A stretch of 40,791 nt of DNA, taken from NCBI GenBank assembly GCA_028282105.1, contig JANQIO010000211.1, positions 1-40,791 of the forward strand. Direction: 5' to 3'. Made by a program: the position numbers and the translations under genes. Below the pieces are notes generated by a model, which was given only the letters and a program-made list of their open reading frames with translations, had not been told where the DNA came from and made no database searches. This document shows, one piece after another, positions 23,904 to 33,475 of this stretch. The first letter of the stretch is position 1; every line of letters begins with the position of its first letter. The stretch is from Halieaceae bacterium. Lineage in GTDB: Bacteria; Pseudomonadota; Gammaproteobacteria; Pseudomonadales; Halieaceae.

Positions 23904-26900
23904 ATGAAGCGTAAGTGTGCGTCAGTGCTTCTCATCCTCGGGTTGTTATACCCCGGGATCGTGGCCGCTTTGGGGCTGGGCGAACTCACACTGAAGTCCT
24001 ACCTCAATGAGCCTCTCGTCGCAGAGGTCAAGTTGCTGGAAATTGGTGAACTTGACCCAAGCCAGATTCGAGTCCGCCTTGCGACCCGCGAGGATTTTTC
24101 CCGCGCCGGCGTGGAGCGTGCCTATTTCCTGACCAGCCTGCGTTTTGAGGTGGTTGGCACGCCGTCCGGCGGTGCCGTCCTGCAGATACGCTCGTCCGAC
24201 CCGGTGCGCGAGCCGTACCTGGATTTCATCGTGGAAGCGCGCTGGCCCACCGGCCGCCTGCTGCGTGAGTACACCGTGCTGCTGGACCCGCCGATTTTCG
24301 CCGGTGACGAAAGCGGTATCACGGCGCGCGCCTCCGCGACACAACGCCCTGCCAGTCGTCCATCCTCTGGCCGTAGCGGCGCACCGAGCGCTGCGCCGGC
24401 GCAGACTGAGTCTTCCAGCGCCTACCGGCAGCCTGCCAGTCAGCGGCAGTACGATGCCGAGGCGACTGAACGGCCCATGAGCGGAGAGCAGTACCTGGTG
24501 CAGCGATCAGACACCCTGTGGAAGATCGCTGCCTCCGGCAGACCGACCGGTGCCAGCGTGCAGCAGACCATGTTGGACATCCAGCGCATGAATCCAGAGG
24601 CCTTCATCGGCGGCAACATTAACCAGTTGAAAGCGGGTTATGTGCTCAGGTTGCCCAGCGCCAGTGACATCACTCCCCAGAGTTTCGATGAAGCGGTGGC
24701 TGAGGTGCAGCGCCAGGCCCGGCGCTGGCAAAGCGGTGTCAGCGGTGTAGATCGGCTGGACGCCTCTGAGGGCCTTGATGTTTCCGGCGTCGCCGGCAGT
24801 GACAGCGGCGAAGGCCACCTGCAGATTGCGGGGGTAGATAGCGGCGATGACGCGCCCATGAGCGGCGATGTCAGTGCCCGTATGGAAGATCTGGACCGCG
24901 CCCGGCGCGAGAACATCGAACTCGGTACGCGGCTCTCGGCGATGGAAGACCAGATGGAGATGCAGGAGCGCCTGATCTCCCTCAAGGACGAACAAATAGC
25001 CGCGCTGCAGGACGCCCTGGAGCGCGCCGGCGGTGATGTTGAGGACGTGGCCGAGGTCCAGGAAGGTGTCATCGAGTCACTGGATTCCATGAGCGCTGAC
25101 GAGCCGGAGCCCGCGCCGCAGCAGCCCGCGGCCCAACAGCCTGAGCCCGAGCCGGCACCGCAGCCCGCTCCACAGCCGGTAAGACCGGCACCGCAGCCCA
25201 TGCCTCAGCCGGCGCCGACCGTGCTCGATATGGTCATGGAGAACATCATGTATGTGGCGGCCGGCGTGCTGGTACTGCTGCTACTGGTGGTTTATCTGCT
25301 GCGCAACAAGCTCAAGCTGTCCGTGCCCAAGCTGGGCCGCAAGAAGGACCAGGAGATGCCGGTGGCCGCGGCCGCGGTCGGCAGCGGGGGTGAAGATGAA
25401 TTTGCCGACGTCAGCCTCAGCGAGGACAGCCTGCTGGTCGACGAATTTGATGAGGACGAAGCCGGTGACGAAGCGGTAGAGGCGCCGGAGTCCGTCGGTG
25501 GCAGCTACAGCGCACCCGACGAGCAGGCCTACGCGGCCCAGTTCGAGTCCGGTGACGCCCTGGCAGAGGCGGATATCTATATTGCCTACGGCCGTTTCCC
25601 GCAGGCGGTAGATCTGCTGAAAGCGGCCATCGCGGTGGAGCCGGCCAATACCGACTACCGCATCAAGCTCATGGAAGCCTGTGTGGAAATGGTGGAGAGC
25701 GGCGAGTTCCAGCAACAGTACGCCGATCTGCAGGTTATTGGTGACGAGAACGTACTGCAGCGCGCCCGCTCCCTGCTGGAAGCGGTGGACGGCGGAGAGG
25801 TGTGGCTGGACGACCTACCGGATCCGACGATTTCCAGCGCCGATGTGGAAGCGGCACGGGCCAGCCAGGCCAGCAGCACCCCGGCAGCCACCGAGGCGGG
25901 CATGGACAGCGACCTGGGTGAGACCGTCGATCTCGGCCTCGATGCCGACCTCGACGACATGACCGCGGACAGCAGCGATGACGCCGGCCTCGATTTCGAC
26001 GAAGTCGAGCTGGGCGACCTTGATGATGGCGTTGAAGAGCTTGGCCTGGACCTCGAAGAGGACCTGGATAGCGATTTGGAAACCGATCTGGATGCCGGCA
26101 TCGAGATCGACCTCGACGACTCCGATGCGGAACTGGAGCTCGACACGGCTGACGCTGACGATCTCGGCCTCTCGCTGGAAGAGAGCGCTGCAGACGAGGA
26201 AGACGCCGGGCTCGAGTTCGAGATGGATATTGCGAGCGATGCGGAACCCGAGGCAGGCGATGCCGATGACAGCCTGGAGCTCGATGGCCTGAGTCTGGAA
26301 GACGACGAGGACCTGGCCGTCGACTTCACCGAGGCTGCTGAGCCGGAGCCCGCTAGCGATGCGGCGGATGAGCTTGACGCACTGAGTCTGGATCTCGCTG
26401 ATGAAGCCGAGGACCTTGGCGATATCGAACTTCCGGACCTCGAGCTCGATGGGCTCGAAGAGGACGTTGCCGCGCCTGCTGCGGAAGACGAGCTGCTGGA
26501 TGATCTCGAGGGCCTGGGAGCGGACCTCGGTGATGACGGCGACCTGGAAAGCATGAGCCTGTCCCTGGATGACGACGATGACGATCTGGCGGACCTGGCC
26601 GGCGGCCTGGATGACGGCGATTCGCCTGATCAGGGCCTGGACGACGGCCTCGACCTCGGTGCCGGACTGGATACTGGATCAGAGCTCGACGGCGTTGAGC
26701 TGGATCTTTCCGACGACGTCAGTGATACCGACCTCGCCGACCTGGAGCTCGACATGAGTTCCGACACGGACGATGACGATGGCCTGGTGTTTGCCGCTGA
26801 CGGCGACGAAATTGCCACCAAGCTGGACCTGGCCCGCGCCTATATCGACATGGGCGACCATGATGGCGCGCGCAGCATCCTGGAAGAAGTCGCGGAGGGT

Positions 26901-26954
26901 GGCAGCGAGGCCCAGCAGGGCGAGGCCCGCCAGCTGCTGGAGGGCATTGACTGA
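23904..26954 (+). CDS. fimV: FimV-type polar landmark / peptidoglycan-binding protein
   Basis: An inner-membrane protein of 1016 residues that in Pseudomonas organises the cell pole, type IV pilus assembly and twitching. Architecture: signal peptide (about 1-22), the FimV N-terminal domain (LGELTLKSYLNEPLVAEVKL), a LysM domain (about 194-252, starting EQYLVQRSDTLWKIA), a coiled-coil region (about 325-380), a Pro/Gln/Glu-rich linker, one transmembrane helix (about 449-468), a cytoplasmic TPR-like segment, a very acidic low-complexity stretch (about 660-960), and the FimV C-terminal motif (about 969-1016, ATKLDLARAYIDMGD). All landmarks of a full-length FimV are present. Its stop overlaps the truA reading frame. 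No pilus genes lie in this window. Confidence 0.95.
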   Translation: MKRKCASVLLILGLLYPGIVAALGLGELTLKSYLNEPLVAEVKLLEIGELDPSQIRVRLATREDFSRAGVERAYFLTSLRFEVVGTPSGGAVLQIRSSDPVREPYLDFIVEARWPTGRLLREYTVLLDPPIFAGDESGITARASATQRPASRPSSGRSGAPSAAPAQTESSSAYRQPASQRQYDAEATERPMSGEQYLVQRSDTLWKIAASGRPTGASVQQTMLDIQRMNPEAFIGGNINQLKAGYVLRLPSASDITPQSFDEAVAEVQRQARRWQSGVSGVDRLDASEGLDVSGVAGSDSGEGHLQIAGVDSGDDAPMSGDVSARMEDLDRARRENIELGTRLSAMEDQMEMQERLISLKDEQIAALQDALERAGGDVEDVAEVQEGVIESLDSMSADEPEPAPQQPAAQQPEPEPAPQPAPQPVRPAPQPMPQPAPTVLDMVMENIMYVAAGVLVLLLLVVYLLRNKLKLSVPKLGRKKDQEMPVAAAAVGSGGEDEFADVSLSEDSLLVDEFDEDEAGDEAVEAPESVGGSYSAPDEQAYAAQFESGDALAEADIYIAYGRFPQAVDLLKAAIAVEPANTDYRIKLMEACVEMVESGEFQQQYADLQVIGDENVLQRARSLLEAVDGGEVWLDDLPDPTISSADVEAARASQASSTPAATEAGMDSDLGETVDLGLDADLDDMTADSSDDAGLDFDEVELGDLDDGVEELGLDLEEDLDSDLETDLDAGIEIDLDDSDAELELDTADADDLGLSLEESAADEEDAGLEFEMDIASDAEPEAGDADDSLELDGLSLEDDEDLAVDFTEAAEPEPASDAADELDALSLDLADEAEDLGDIELPDLELDGLEEDVAAPAAEDELLDDLEGLGADLGDDGDLESMSLSLDDDDDDLADLAGGLDDGDSPDQGLDDGLDLGAGLDTGSELDGVELDLSDDVSDTDLADLELDMSSDTDDDDGLVFAADGDEIATKLDLARAYIDMGDHDGARSILEEVAEGGSEAQQGEARQLLEGID

Positions 26955-27789
26955 ACCAGCAGCGGAGGCATCCGCGCCCGGCCAGCGCGTCGCTCTCTGG
27001 GTCGAATATGACGGCACCCACTTCAGTGGCTGGCAGTTGCAGCGCGGCAGCGATGTCAGCAGCGTACAGGGTGCACTTGAACACGCCCTGGGCTTCGTCG
27101 CCAACCACCCCGTAAGACTGCACTGCGCCGGCCGTACCGATGCCGGTGTCCACGCCACCGCCCAATTGGTGCATTTCGATGCTGACAATCCCAGGCCTCT
27201 GCAGGCGTGGCTGCGCGGTGGCAACGCCAATCTGCCTACCACGGTCTCTGTACGCGGCGGCGCTGTTGTCGCTGAGGATTTCCATGCGCGTTTTTCCGCT
27301 GTCGCCAGGCGCTACCGCTACCTGATCTGTAACGAACCCGTCAGCCCGGCTATCGGCAACCAATACCTGGCCTGGGTACGCCAACCCCTGGATCACGAGC
27401 GCATGCATGAGGCGGCCCAGCAACTGCTGGGGGAGAGGGATTTCAGTTCCTTTCGCGCGGCGGCCTGCCAGTCCAGCACGCCCATGCGCAGAGTAGACTT
27501 TCTCAACGTGAGCCGGGAGGGCAGCCTGCTGCTCATAGACATCCAGGCCAACGCCTTCCTGCATCATATGGTGCGCAATATCGCCGGCGCGCTGATCAGC
27601 GTGGGCAGGGATGGCAGGGACCCCGACTGGTTGGCCCAGTTGCTGGCGCTGCGCGACCGCACCCAGGCACCGGATACCGCGCCACCGGGTGGCCTCTACC
27701 TGGTGGGTGTCGACTACCCGGAGCGCTTTGGCCTCGAGTCCCCTGCGCCTGGCCCCTGGTTTCTGCCGGGCGGCGCATCACCTGCATAG
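26947..27789 (+). CDS. truA: tRNA pseudouridine(38-40) synthase
   Basis: Isomerises uridines 38, 39 and 40 in the tRNA anticodon stem. The catalytic Asp65 lies in CAGRTDAGVHA. Other family features are WVEYDGTHFSGWQLQ near the N-terminus, FHARFSAVARRYRYLI, and FLHHMVRNIAGALI. The start is uncertain: the first suitable codon is the TTG at 26947 (giving 280 residues), which overlaps the fimV stop by 8 bp. No ATG or GTG lies in frame near there, and the GGAGGG just upstream is closer than usual. Overlap with fimV implies coupled translation, matching the fimV-truA order I recall in Pseudomonas. Confidence 0.94.
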   Translation: MTEPAAEASAPGQRVALWVEYDGTHFSGWQLQRGSDVSSVQGALEHALGFVANHPVRLHCAGRTDAGVHATAQLVHFDADNPRPLQAWLRGGNANLPTTVSVRGGAVVAEDFHARFSAVARRYRYLICNEPVSPAIGNQYLAWVRQPLDHERMHEAAQQLLGERDFSSFRAAACQSSTPMRRVDFLNVSREGSLLLIDIQANAFLHHMVRNIAGALISVGRDGRDPDWLAQLLALRDRTQAPDTAPPGGLYLVGVDYPERFGLESPAPGPWFLPGGASPA

Positions 27790-27837
27790 CCAGCCCCCAT
27801 CTGGTACTATCTCGCCCTTGCTGAATTGACCGTCGCC

Positions 27838-28491
27838 GTGGCTCGCACCCGAATCAAGATTTGTGGCATCACCCGTCTCCAGGACGCACAGGCTGCGGTA
27901 CGGGCCGGCGCTGACGCCATTGGGCTGGTGTTCTACGCCGACAGCCCGAGGGCCGTGAGTCTCGAGCAGGCACAGGGTATTGCCACCGCTGTGCCGGCCA
28001 TGGTGACCACCGTCGGGCTGTTTGTCGACGCCGACCCCGGTTGGGTGGCCGAGGTCAGCGACGAACTGTCACTGGGCCTGCTGCAGTTCCACGGCAACGA
28101 AGCGCCGGACTACTGTGAGGGATTCCGGCGGCCCTGGATGAAGGCGCTGCGAGTGGCTCCGGGCATGAACGTGGCGGCTGAGATTGATCGCTATAGCGGT
28201 GGGTCTGCTGTGCTGCTGGACACGTACAAAAAGGGAGTGCCGGGCGGCACCGGCGAGCGCTTTGACTGGGGGCTGGTGCCCTCGATGCCAGGCTTGCCGC
28301 TGGTACTCGCAGGCGGCCTAGACGCCGACAGTGTGCAGGATGCCATTGCCGCGACCACCCCATTTGCCGTCGATGTGTCTGGCGGTGTGGAGACGGCGCC
28401 GGGCATCAAGTCGGTGCAGCGGATCGAGGCATTTGTAAGCGCCGTGCGGCAGGCCGAGCCGGACCGGCGCGACGAGAAACCAGGGCAGTAA
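27838..28491 (+). CDS. trpF: Phosphoribosylanthranilate isomerase
   Basis: Converts phosphoribosylanthranilate to CdRP in tryptophan synthesis. The product is 217 residues from the GTG at 27838 ([13 protein letters not shown]). A TTG four codons upstream is possible but less likely. The general-base Cys9 in [25 protein letters not shown], the lysine-rich loop [19 protein letters not shown] and the phosphate-binding DVSGGVE are all intact. It stands 14 bp before trpB. As a separate single-domain TrpF (not fused to TrpC) it follows the Pseudomonas rather than the enterobacterial arrangement. Confidence 0.96.
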   Translation: MARTRIKICGITRLQDAQAAVRAGADAIGLVFYADSPRAVSLEQAQGIATAVPAMVTTVGLFVDADPGWVAEVSDELSLGLLQFHGNEAPDYCEGFRRPWMKALRVAPGMNVAAEIDRYSGGSAVLLDTYKKGVPGGTGERFDWGLVPSMPGLPLVLAGGLDADSVQDAIAATTPFAVDVSGGVETAPGIKSVQRIEAFVSAVRQAEPDRRDEKPGQ

Positions 28492-28505
28492 CACGAGAGA
28501 CAGAC

Positions 28506-29723
28506 ATGAACCAGATTACCACCGACCTGCTGGCTACCACGCCCGATGCTGCCGGACGCTTCGGCGATTACGGCGGTCGCTATGTGTCAGAAACGCTGAT
28601 TGCGGCGCTCGACGAGCTCGACAGCCTTTACAATCGCCTGTCCCAGGACCCGGATTTCCAGCGTGAGTTTGACGAGGACCTCGCTCACTATGTCGGCCGC
28701 CCGTCACCCCTTTATGAGGCGCGGCGCTGGTCGGAGAAGCTCGGTGGCGCGCGCATTTTCTTCAAGCGCGAGGACCTCAATCACACCGGCGCCCACAAGG
28801 TAAACAACACTGTGGGCCAGGCGCTGCTGGCCAAACACATGGGCAAGCAGCGCATTATTGCCGAAACCGGGGCCGGCCAGCACGGCGTGGCTTCGGCCAC
28901 GATCGCCGCCCGACTCGGCATGGAATGCCATGTGTTTATGGGTGAGGAAGATGTACACCGGCAGTCGCTGAATGTGTACCGGATGAAGCTGCTTGGCGCC
29001 GAGGTGGTGCCAGTGACCTCGGGGACGCGGACACTCAAGGACGCCATGAACGAGGCCATGCGCGACTGGGTCACCAACGTCGATAACACCTTTTACATCA
29101 TCGGCACGGTGGCTGGCCCGGCACCCTATCCACGGCTGGTCAGGGATTTCCAAAGCGTTATTGGCCGGGAGGCGCGCGCCCAGTCACTGGCCATGACCGG
29201 CAAACTACCCGACGCGCTGGTGGCCTGTGTGGGTGGCGGCTCCAATGCCATTGGCCTGTTCTATCCTTTTCTGTCGGACCAGGACGTTGCTATGTACGGG
29301 GTTGAGGCCGGTGGTGACGGCCTGGCCACCGGGCGCCACGCGGCACCCCTGTCGGCGGGCACGCCCGGCGTGCTGCACGGCAACAAGACCTACCTGATGC
29401 AGGACGAGGACGGCCAGATTCTGCACACACACTCTGTGTCGGCCGGTCTCGATTACCCTGGGGTTGGCCCGGAACACGCCTGGCTCAAGGACATGGGCCG
29501 GGTGGAGTACGTGGCGGCTGACGATGAGGAAACCCTGGCGGCCTTCCATGAAGTGACGCGCACTGAAGGCATTATGCCGGCCCTGGAAACCGCCCACGCG
29601 CTGGCTTATACCGCGCGGTTGGCGCCGACCATGGGGCGCGACCAGATCATCGTGGTAAACCTCAGCGGTCGCGGCGACAAGGACATCAATACCGTGGCGC
29701 GCCTCGACGGCATCGAGCTGTAA
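28506..29723 (+). CDS. trpB: Tryptophan synthase beta subunit
   Basis: PLP enzyme joining indole and serine to give tryptophan, working as an alpha2-beta2 complex with TrpA. The product is 405 residues. PLP Lys98 is in HTGAHKVNN, and the catalytic Glu follows in [23 protein letters not shown] is the phosphate-binding loop, and [12 protein letters not shown] and [10 protein letters not shown] complete the family set. A GAGAGACA ribosome site precedes the ATG. trpA follows after 9 bp. Confidence 0.97.
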   Translation: MNQITTDLLATTPDAAGRFGDYGGRYVSETLIAALDELDSLYNRLSQDPDFQREFDEDLAHYVGRPSPLYEARRWSEKLGGARIFFKREDLNHTGAHKVNNTVGQALLAKHMGKQRIIAETGAGQHGVASATIAARLGMECHVFMGEEDVHRQSLNVYRMKLLGAEVVPVTSGTRTLKDAMNEAMRDWVTNVDNTFYIIGTVAGPAPYPRLVRDFQSVIGREARAQSLAMTGKLPDALVACVGGGSNAIGLFYPFLSDQDVAMYGVEAGGDGLATGRHAAPLSAGTPGVLHGNKTYLMQDEDGQILHTHSVSAGLDYPGVGPEHAWLKDMGRVEYVAADDEETLAAFHEVTRTEGIMPALETAHALAYTARLAPTMGRDQIIVVNLSGRGDKDINTVARLDGIEL

Positions 29724-29732
29724 GGACTCACC

Positions 29733-30629
29733 GTGACAGACAACAACGGACGTATCGCGCGGCGCTTTGCGGAACTTTCGGCCGCCGGCCGTCGCGCCGT
29801 TATTCCCTATCTGGTCGCCGGCGATCCACTGCGCGATATCAGCGTACCGCTGATGCACCGCCTGGTGGAGGCCGGTGCCGACATTATTGAACTGGGTGTG
29901 CCGTTCTCGGATCCGATGGCCGAGGGTCCTACCATCCAGCGCGGCCACGAGCGCGCGCTGGACAAGGGTGTGCGTTTGCGCGATGCACTGGCCATGGTGG
30001 CAGAGTTTCGCCGCAATGATGCAGACACCCCGGTACTGCTTATGGGCTACGCCAACCCGGTGGTGGGAATGGGATTTGATTGTTTCGCGGAGCGCGCCAG
30101 TGAGGCCGGCCTTGATGCGCTACTGACGGTGGATATGCCGCCGGAAGAAGTTGAAGCACTTAACACGCATCTCAAACGGGTGGGCCTGGACAATATTTTT
30201 CTGGTGGCCCCGACCACCCCGCCGGAGCGAGTGGAAAAAATCACAGAGGTCGCCACCGGCTTCGTTTATTATGTGTCGCTCAAAGGTGTCACGGGCGCAG
30301 GCCACCTGGATGTGGATAGTGTGACCGAACACGTGGCACTTATCCGGCGCTATACGACGCTACCGGTAGCCGTGGGCTTTGGTATCAAGGATGCCGAGAG
30401 TGCGGCAAAGGTGGCCCAAGCCGCCGATGGTGTGGTGGTGGGCAGTGCCCTGGTGCAACTGATGGCTGACCGCGCCGCGGCAGGGGATGGCGAGCAAGCC
30501 ATTCTCGACGCGGCGGCGGCGCTGGTGGCAGAGATTCGCAGCGGCGTCGATAGTGTCGGCGATAGTGTCGGCGATAGTGTCGGCGGCAGCGTCGCGGGCG
30601 CCGATGCCGACAAGGCCGGGACTGCATAG
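29733..30629 (+). CDS. trpA: Tryptophan synthase alpha subunit, with Asp-to-Glu change at a catalytic position and a repeat-built tail
   Basis: Cleaves indole-3-glycerol phosphate to indole, which is channelled to TrpB. The product is 298 residues from a GTG with AAGGA upstream; the usual length is near 268. The core is normal: Glu53 in IIELGVPF (equivalent to E. coli Glu49), the SLKGVTGAGH loop, GFGIKD and VVGSALVQL. In the SDPMAEGPTIQ loop, however, the residue matching catalytic Asp60 is Glu64. The extra C-terminal tail contains DSVG three times (273-284), encoded by an exact 12-bp tandem repeat. In Pseudomonas, as I recall, trpBA lie elsewhere; here they sit between trpF and accD. Confidence 0.95.
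   Translation: MTDNNGRIARRFAELSAAGRRAVIPYLVAGDPLRDISVPLMHRLVEAGADIIELGVPFSDPMAEGPTIQRGHERALDKGVRLRDALAMVAEFRRNDADTPVLLMGYANPVVGMGFDCFAERASEAGLDALLTVDMPPEEVEALNTHLKRVGLDNIFLVAPTTPPERVEKITEVATGFVYYVSLKGVTGAGHLDVDSVTEHVALIRRYTTLPVAVGFGIKDAESAAKVAQAADGVVVGSALVQLMADRAAAGDGEQAILDAAAALVAEIRSGVDSVGDSVGDSVGGSVAGADADKAGTA
30549..30584 (+). repeat. Three exact 12-bp tandem repeats in the trpA 3' end
   Basis: GATAGTGTCGGC is repeated three times without change (30549-30560, 30561-30572, 30573-30584), followed by a diverged GGCAGCGTCGCG. The period is a multiple of three, so copy number changes would lengthen or shorten the TrpA tail without breaking the frame. Confidence 0.9.
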
Positions 30630-30693
30630 TTTATGCATAGCCGATGTATAGCGTGCCGCATAGAGCGCTGCGAATAACAGGCGAGTAGATACG

Positions 30694-31569
30694 ATGAGCT
30701 GGTACGACAAGATTCTCCCCTCCGGGGTCCGCAAGCAGGCCGGCGAACGCCGTACTACGGTACCGGAAGGCCTGTGGAAGAAGTGCGTCAAGTGTGAGGC
30801 AGTGCTGTACCGCCCCGACCTGGAGCGCAACGGCGATGTCTGCCCCAAGTGCGATCACCATATGCGTATCGGCGCTCGCCAGCGTCTCGATATTTTCCTG
30901 GACCCTGAAGGGCGCGAAGAGGTGTTTGCTGACGTCGAGCCTGTTGATCGGCTCAAGTTCCGCGATACCAAGCGCTACCGTGACCGCCTGGCTGCAGCCC
31001 AGCGCAACACTGGCGAGAAAGATGCACTGGTGGCTATGCGCGGCAGCCTGCAGGGTATGCCCGTGGTGGTGGTGGCCTTCGATTTCAGCTTCCACGGTGG
31101 CTCCATGGGATACGCTGTGGGCGAAAAATTCACCCGCGCTGCCCAACTGGCCCTGGAAGAGCGTATGCCGCTGGTGTGCTTCAGCGCCTCGGGTGGTGCG
31201 CGGATGCAGGAAGCGCTGATTTCCCTGATGCAAATGGCCAAGACCAGCGCCGTGCTGGAACGGCTGAAGACTTCTTCGGTGCCCTACGTATCGGTGATGA
31301 CTGATCCGATCTACGGCGGTGTGTCAGCCAGCCTGGCGCTGCTCGGAGATGTCAATATTGCCGAGCCGGATGCCCGGGCCGGGTTCGCCGGTCCCAACGT
31401 CATCGAGCAGACCATTCGCCAGAAACTCCCCAAGGGCTTCCAGCGTAGCGAGTTCCTGCTCGATCACGGCGCTATCGATATGATCGTGCACCGCAATGAC
31501 ATGCGCGCCACTATCGGCCGACTGCTGTCCAAATTTACCGGACTAAACGCCCTCGCCGACGCCGTGTAA
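30694..31569 (+). CDS. accD: Acetyl-CoA carboxylase carboxyltransferase subunit beta
   Basis: The beta half of the carboxyltransferase that, with AccA, transfers CO2 from biotin to acetyl-CoA at the entry to fatty-acid synthesis. The product is 291 residues. The N-terminal zinc ribbon has Cys31, Cys34, Cys50 and Cys53 (CVKC and CPKC). The crotonase-like core shows [35 protein letters not shown] and [10 protein letters not shown]. It lies 64 bp after trpA; that gap contains three GCATAG motifs but no clear terminator. Its TAA overlaps the folC ATG by one base. Confidence 0.97.
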   Translation: MSWYDKILPSGVRKQAGERRTTVPEGLWKKCVKCEAVLYRPDLERNGDVCPKCDHHMRIGARQRLDIFLDPEGREEVFADVEPVDRLKFRDTKRYRDRLAAAQRNTGEKDALVAMRGSLQGMPVVVVAFDFSFHGGSMGYAVGEKFTRAAQLALEERMPLVCFSASGGARMQEALISLMQMAKTSAVLERLKTSSVPYVSVMTDPIYGGVSASLALLGDVNIAEPDARAGFAGPNVIEQTIRQKLPKGFQRSEFLLDHGAIDMIVHRNDMRATIGRLLSKFTGLNALADAV

Positions 31570-32771
31570 TGCCCCGTAGCACCCTGGGCGAATGGCTCGC
31601 CCACCTGGAACAACTCCATCCCAGCGCGATCGATCTCGGCCTGGAGCGGGTAAGCGCAGTGGCCGCCCGCCTGTCGCTGGATTCACCGCGGCCGCCGGTG
31701 GCAACCATCGCCGGCACCAACGGCAAGGGCTCTACCTGTGCCCTGCTGGAGGCGATTGCCCTCGATCAGGGCCAGCGGGTAGGGCTGTTCACCTCTCCGC
31801 ATCTGCTGCGCTACAACGAGCGCATCCGGCTCGACGGCAAACCGGTACCCGACGCCCAGATTATTGAAGCTTTTGAGGCCATCGACGCGGCCCGTGGCGA
31901 CATTTCGCTGACCTACTTCGAATTCGGCGCACTGGCGGCCCTGTGGGTGTTTTCCCGGCAGGAGCTCGATGTGGTGGTGCTGGAAGTCGGCCTGGGCGGC
32001 CGCCTTGATGCAGTCAACATCATCGACGCCACCGTGGCAGTGATTACGTCCATCAGCCTCGACCACGAGGCCTGGCTGGGCAGTGACCGTGAAACTATTG
32101 GCGGCGAGAAGGCCGGCATTCTAAGGCCGGGCATCGATGCGATTATCGCCGACGCGGATCCACCGCAGTCGGTGGTAGAGCGGGTCAGGAAGCTCGACTG
32201 TCGCGCCAGCTATTTCGACCCTGCGGCGCCGGCGCAGGCCGGTGCTATTCGCCCCGAAAACGTGTTTGCTGCCCGCAGCGCCGCTGCTTGCCTGGGGTTT
32301 CCCATCGACGATGCCCGGCTCGCGAGGGTGATGGCAACGCTGGTGTTGCCCGGGCGGCTGCAGCGCCTGGAGCACCAGGGGCGGGAGATTGTCCTCGATG
32401 TGGCGCATAATCCGGCAGCCGTCGACAACCTGCTCGCATGGCTCGATGAGCAGGTGCCGGGCCCCCGGGTGGCGCTGTTTGCTGTCCTGTCCGACAAGGA
32501 CATACATGCTATGATGCGGCCCTGCTCCACGGCCTTCGATCACTGGTACCTGCCGGCCCTGCCCGGTGTGGCGCGTGCCCTGGAGAGCACCGAGGTCGCC
32601 GCGGTGCTGGACGACATCGGCGCCTCGTCGCATACCCGCTGCGAGGATGTTGGCGACGCCTGGGCGCGCTTCGCGACAGCCCATCCGGGTGCAAGCCTGG
32701 TGGTGTTTGGTTCGTTCTACACGGTGGCAGGTTTCATGGGGCTCCTGGGGGAGGGGCACAGCAAGGCGTGA
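31569..32771 (+). CDS. folC: Bifunctional dihydrofolate synthase / folylpolyglutamate synthase
   Basis: Adds glutamate to dihydropteroate and extends polyglutamate tails on folates. The product is 400 residues of the Mur-ligase superfamily. The P-loop GTNGKGS is at 49-55 with Lys53. FTSPHLLRYNERIRLDG, LEVGLGGRLDAVNI, SISLDHEAWLG with GEKAGI, and LDVAHNPAAVDNLLAWL are family markers. Start and stop both overlap neighbours (accD by one base, the SPOR gene by four), so this is a tightly coupled operon segment. Confidence 0.96.
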   Translation: MPRSTLGEWLAHLEQLHPSAIDLGLERVSAVAARLSLDSPRPPVATIAGTNGKGSTCALLEAIALDQGQRVGLFTSPHLLRYNERIRLDGKPVPDAQIIEAFEAIDAARGDISLTYFEFGALAALWVFSRQELDVVVLEVGLGGRLDAVNIIDATVAVITSISLDHEAWLGSDRETIGGEKAGILRPGIDAIIADADPPQSVVERVRKLDCRASYFDPAAPAQAGAIRPENVFAARSAAACLGFPIDDARLARVMATLVLPGRLQRLEHQGREIVLDVAHNPAAVDNLLAWLDEQVPGPRVALFAVLSDKDIHAMMRPCSTAFDHWYLPALPGVARALESTEVAAVLDDIGASSHTRCEDVGDAWARFATAHPGASLVVFGSFYTVAGFMGLLGEGHSKA

Positions 32772-33460
32772 ACGATATTCTCAAACAGCGGCTGGTAGGC
32801 GCTTTGGTGCTGATTGCGCTGGGCGTTGTTTTCTGGCCGGTGCTTTTCGTGGAAAGTGAGCGCGGCAGCCTCGACCGCCAGTCCCAGATCGAGCCAATGC
32901 CCGCCCTTGAAGATGTCACCATTCCTGCCCCGCAACCGCTACCGGGTGTGGAGCCAGTGCGCCCGGCCCCGGAACCGACTGATGCGGAGCTTGCAGCGGC
33001 CGCAACGCCGCCCCCGCAAGCCAGCGAGGCGGCGGATACCGGCAGCTCGCCGTCGCAGGCCCCGGACAAGCCTGCGCCAGCTGCCGCTGCGGTACCGGAA
33101 TCCACTGCCAGGACAGCGCCGCCGGAGGCCGGACAGCAAGCCGCCGCTATTCCCGCGCTGCCGGCTAAAGCTGCAGCGCAGGTAGCGCCGGAGAGCCCGG
33201 CTCTGGACGACCAGGGCATTCCGATTGCCTGGGTCCTGCAGGTGGCGTCTGTCAGTACGCGAGACAAGGCCGACAAGCTGACGGCCGACCTCATCGCCAG
33301 GGACTACAAAGCCTATCACCGGGCCATTCGCCGCGATGACGTGGTGCTGTACCGGGTATTCATAGGCCCGGTGTTTGAGCGCGAGAAGCTGACGGCCGTC
33401 AAACACGAGGTCGATCAGCAGCTCCAGGTCAGTGCGATTATTGCGCGCTATGTGCCGTAA
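32768..33460 (+). CDS. SPOR-domain membrane protein (DedD-like)
   Basis: A bitopic inner-membrane protein of 230 residues. A short cytoplasmic N-terminus and one transmembrane helix (about 9-27) lead to a long Pro/Ala-rich periplasmic linker (about 45-150) and a C-terminal SPOR domain (about 153-229, with WVLQVASVSTRDKADKL and YRVFIGPVFEREKL). SPOR domains bind denuded glycan strands at the division septum, so a role in cell division like DedD is likely. Its place between folC and cvpA is the usual site of dedD. The GTG start overlaps the folC stop (GTGA). Confidence 0.9.
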   Translation: MNDILKQRLVGALVLIALGVVFWPVLFVESERGSLDRQSQIEPMPALEDVTIPAPQPLPGVEPVRPAPEPTDAELAAAATPPPQASEAADTGSSPSQAPDKPAPAAAAVPESTARTAPPEAGQQAAAIPALPAKAAAQVAPESPALDDQGIPIAWVLQVASVSTRDKADKLTADLIARDYKAYHRAIRRDDVVLYRVFIGPVFEREKLTAVKHEVDQQLQVSAIIARYVP

Positions 33461-33475
33461 CAGGTCGCCACAGTT

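Noticed and set aside
25655-26554. Serine-rich 299-codon antisense frame opposite fimV
   Set aside because: It is the reverse complement of Asp/Glu/Leu-rich codons in the acidic FimV stretch, which automatically gives serine and arginine-rich translation.
30624-30666. Repeated GCATAG motifs between trpA and accD as an operator
   Set aside because: The copies are irregularly spaced and imperfect. They may simply reflect local sequence drift, and no promoter elements are well placed around them.
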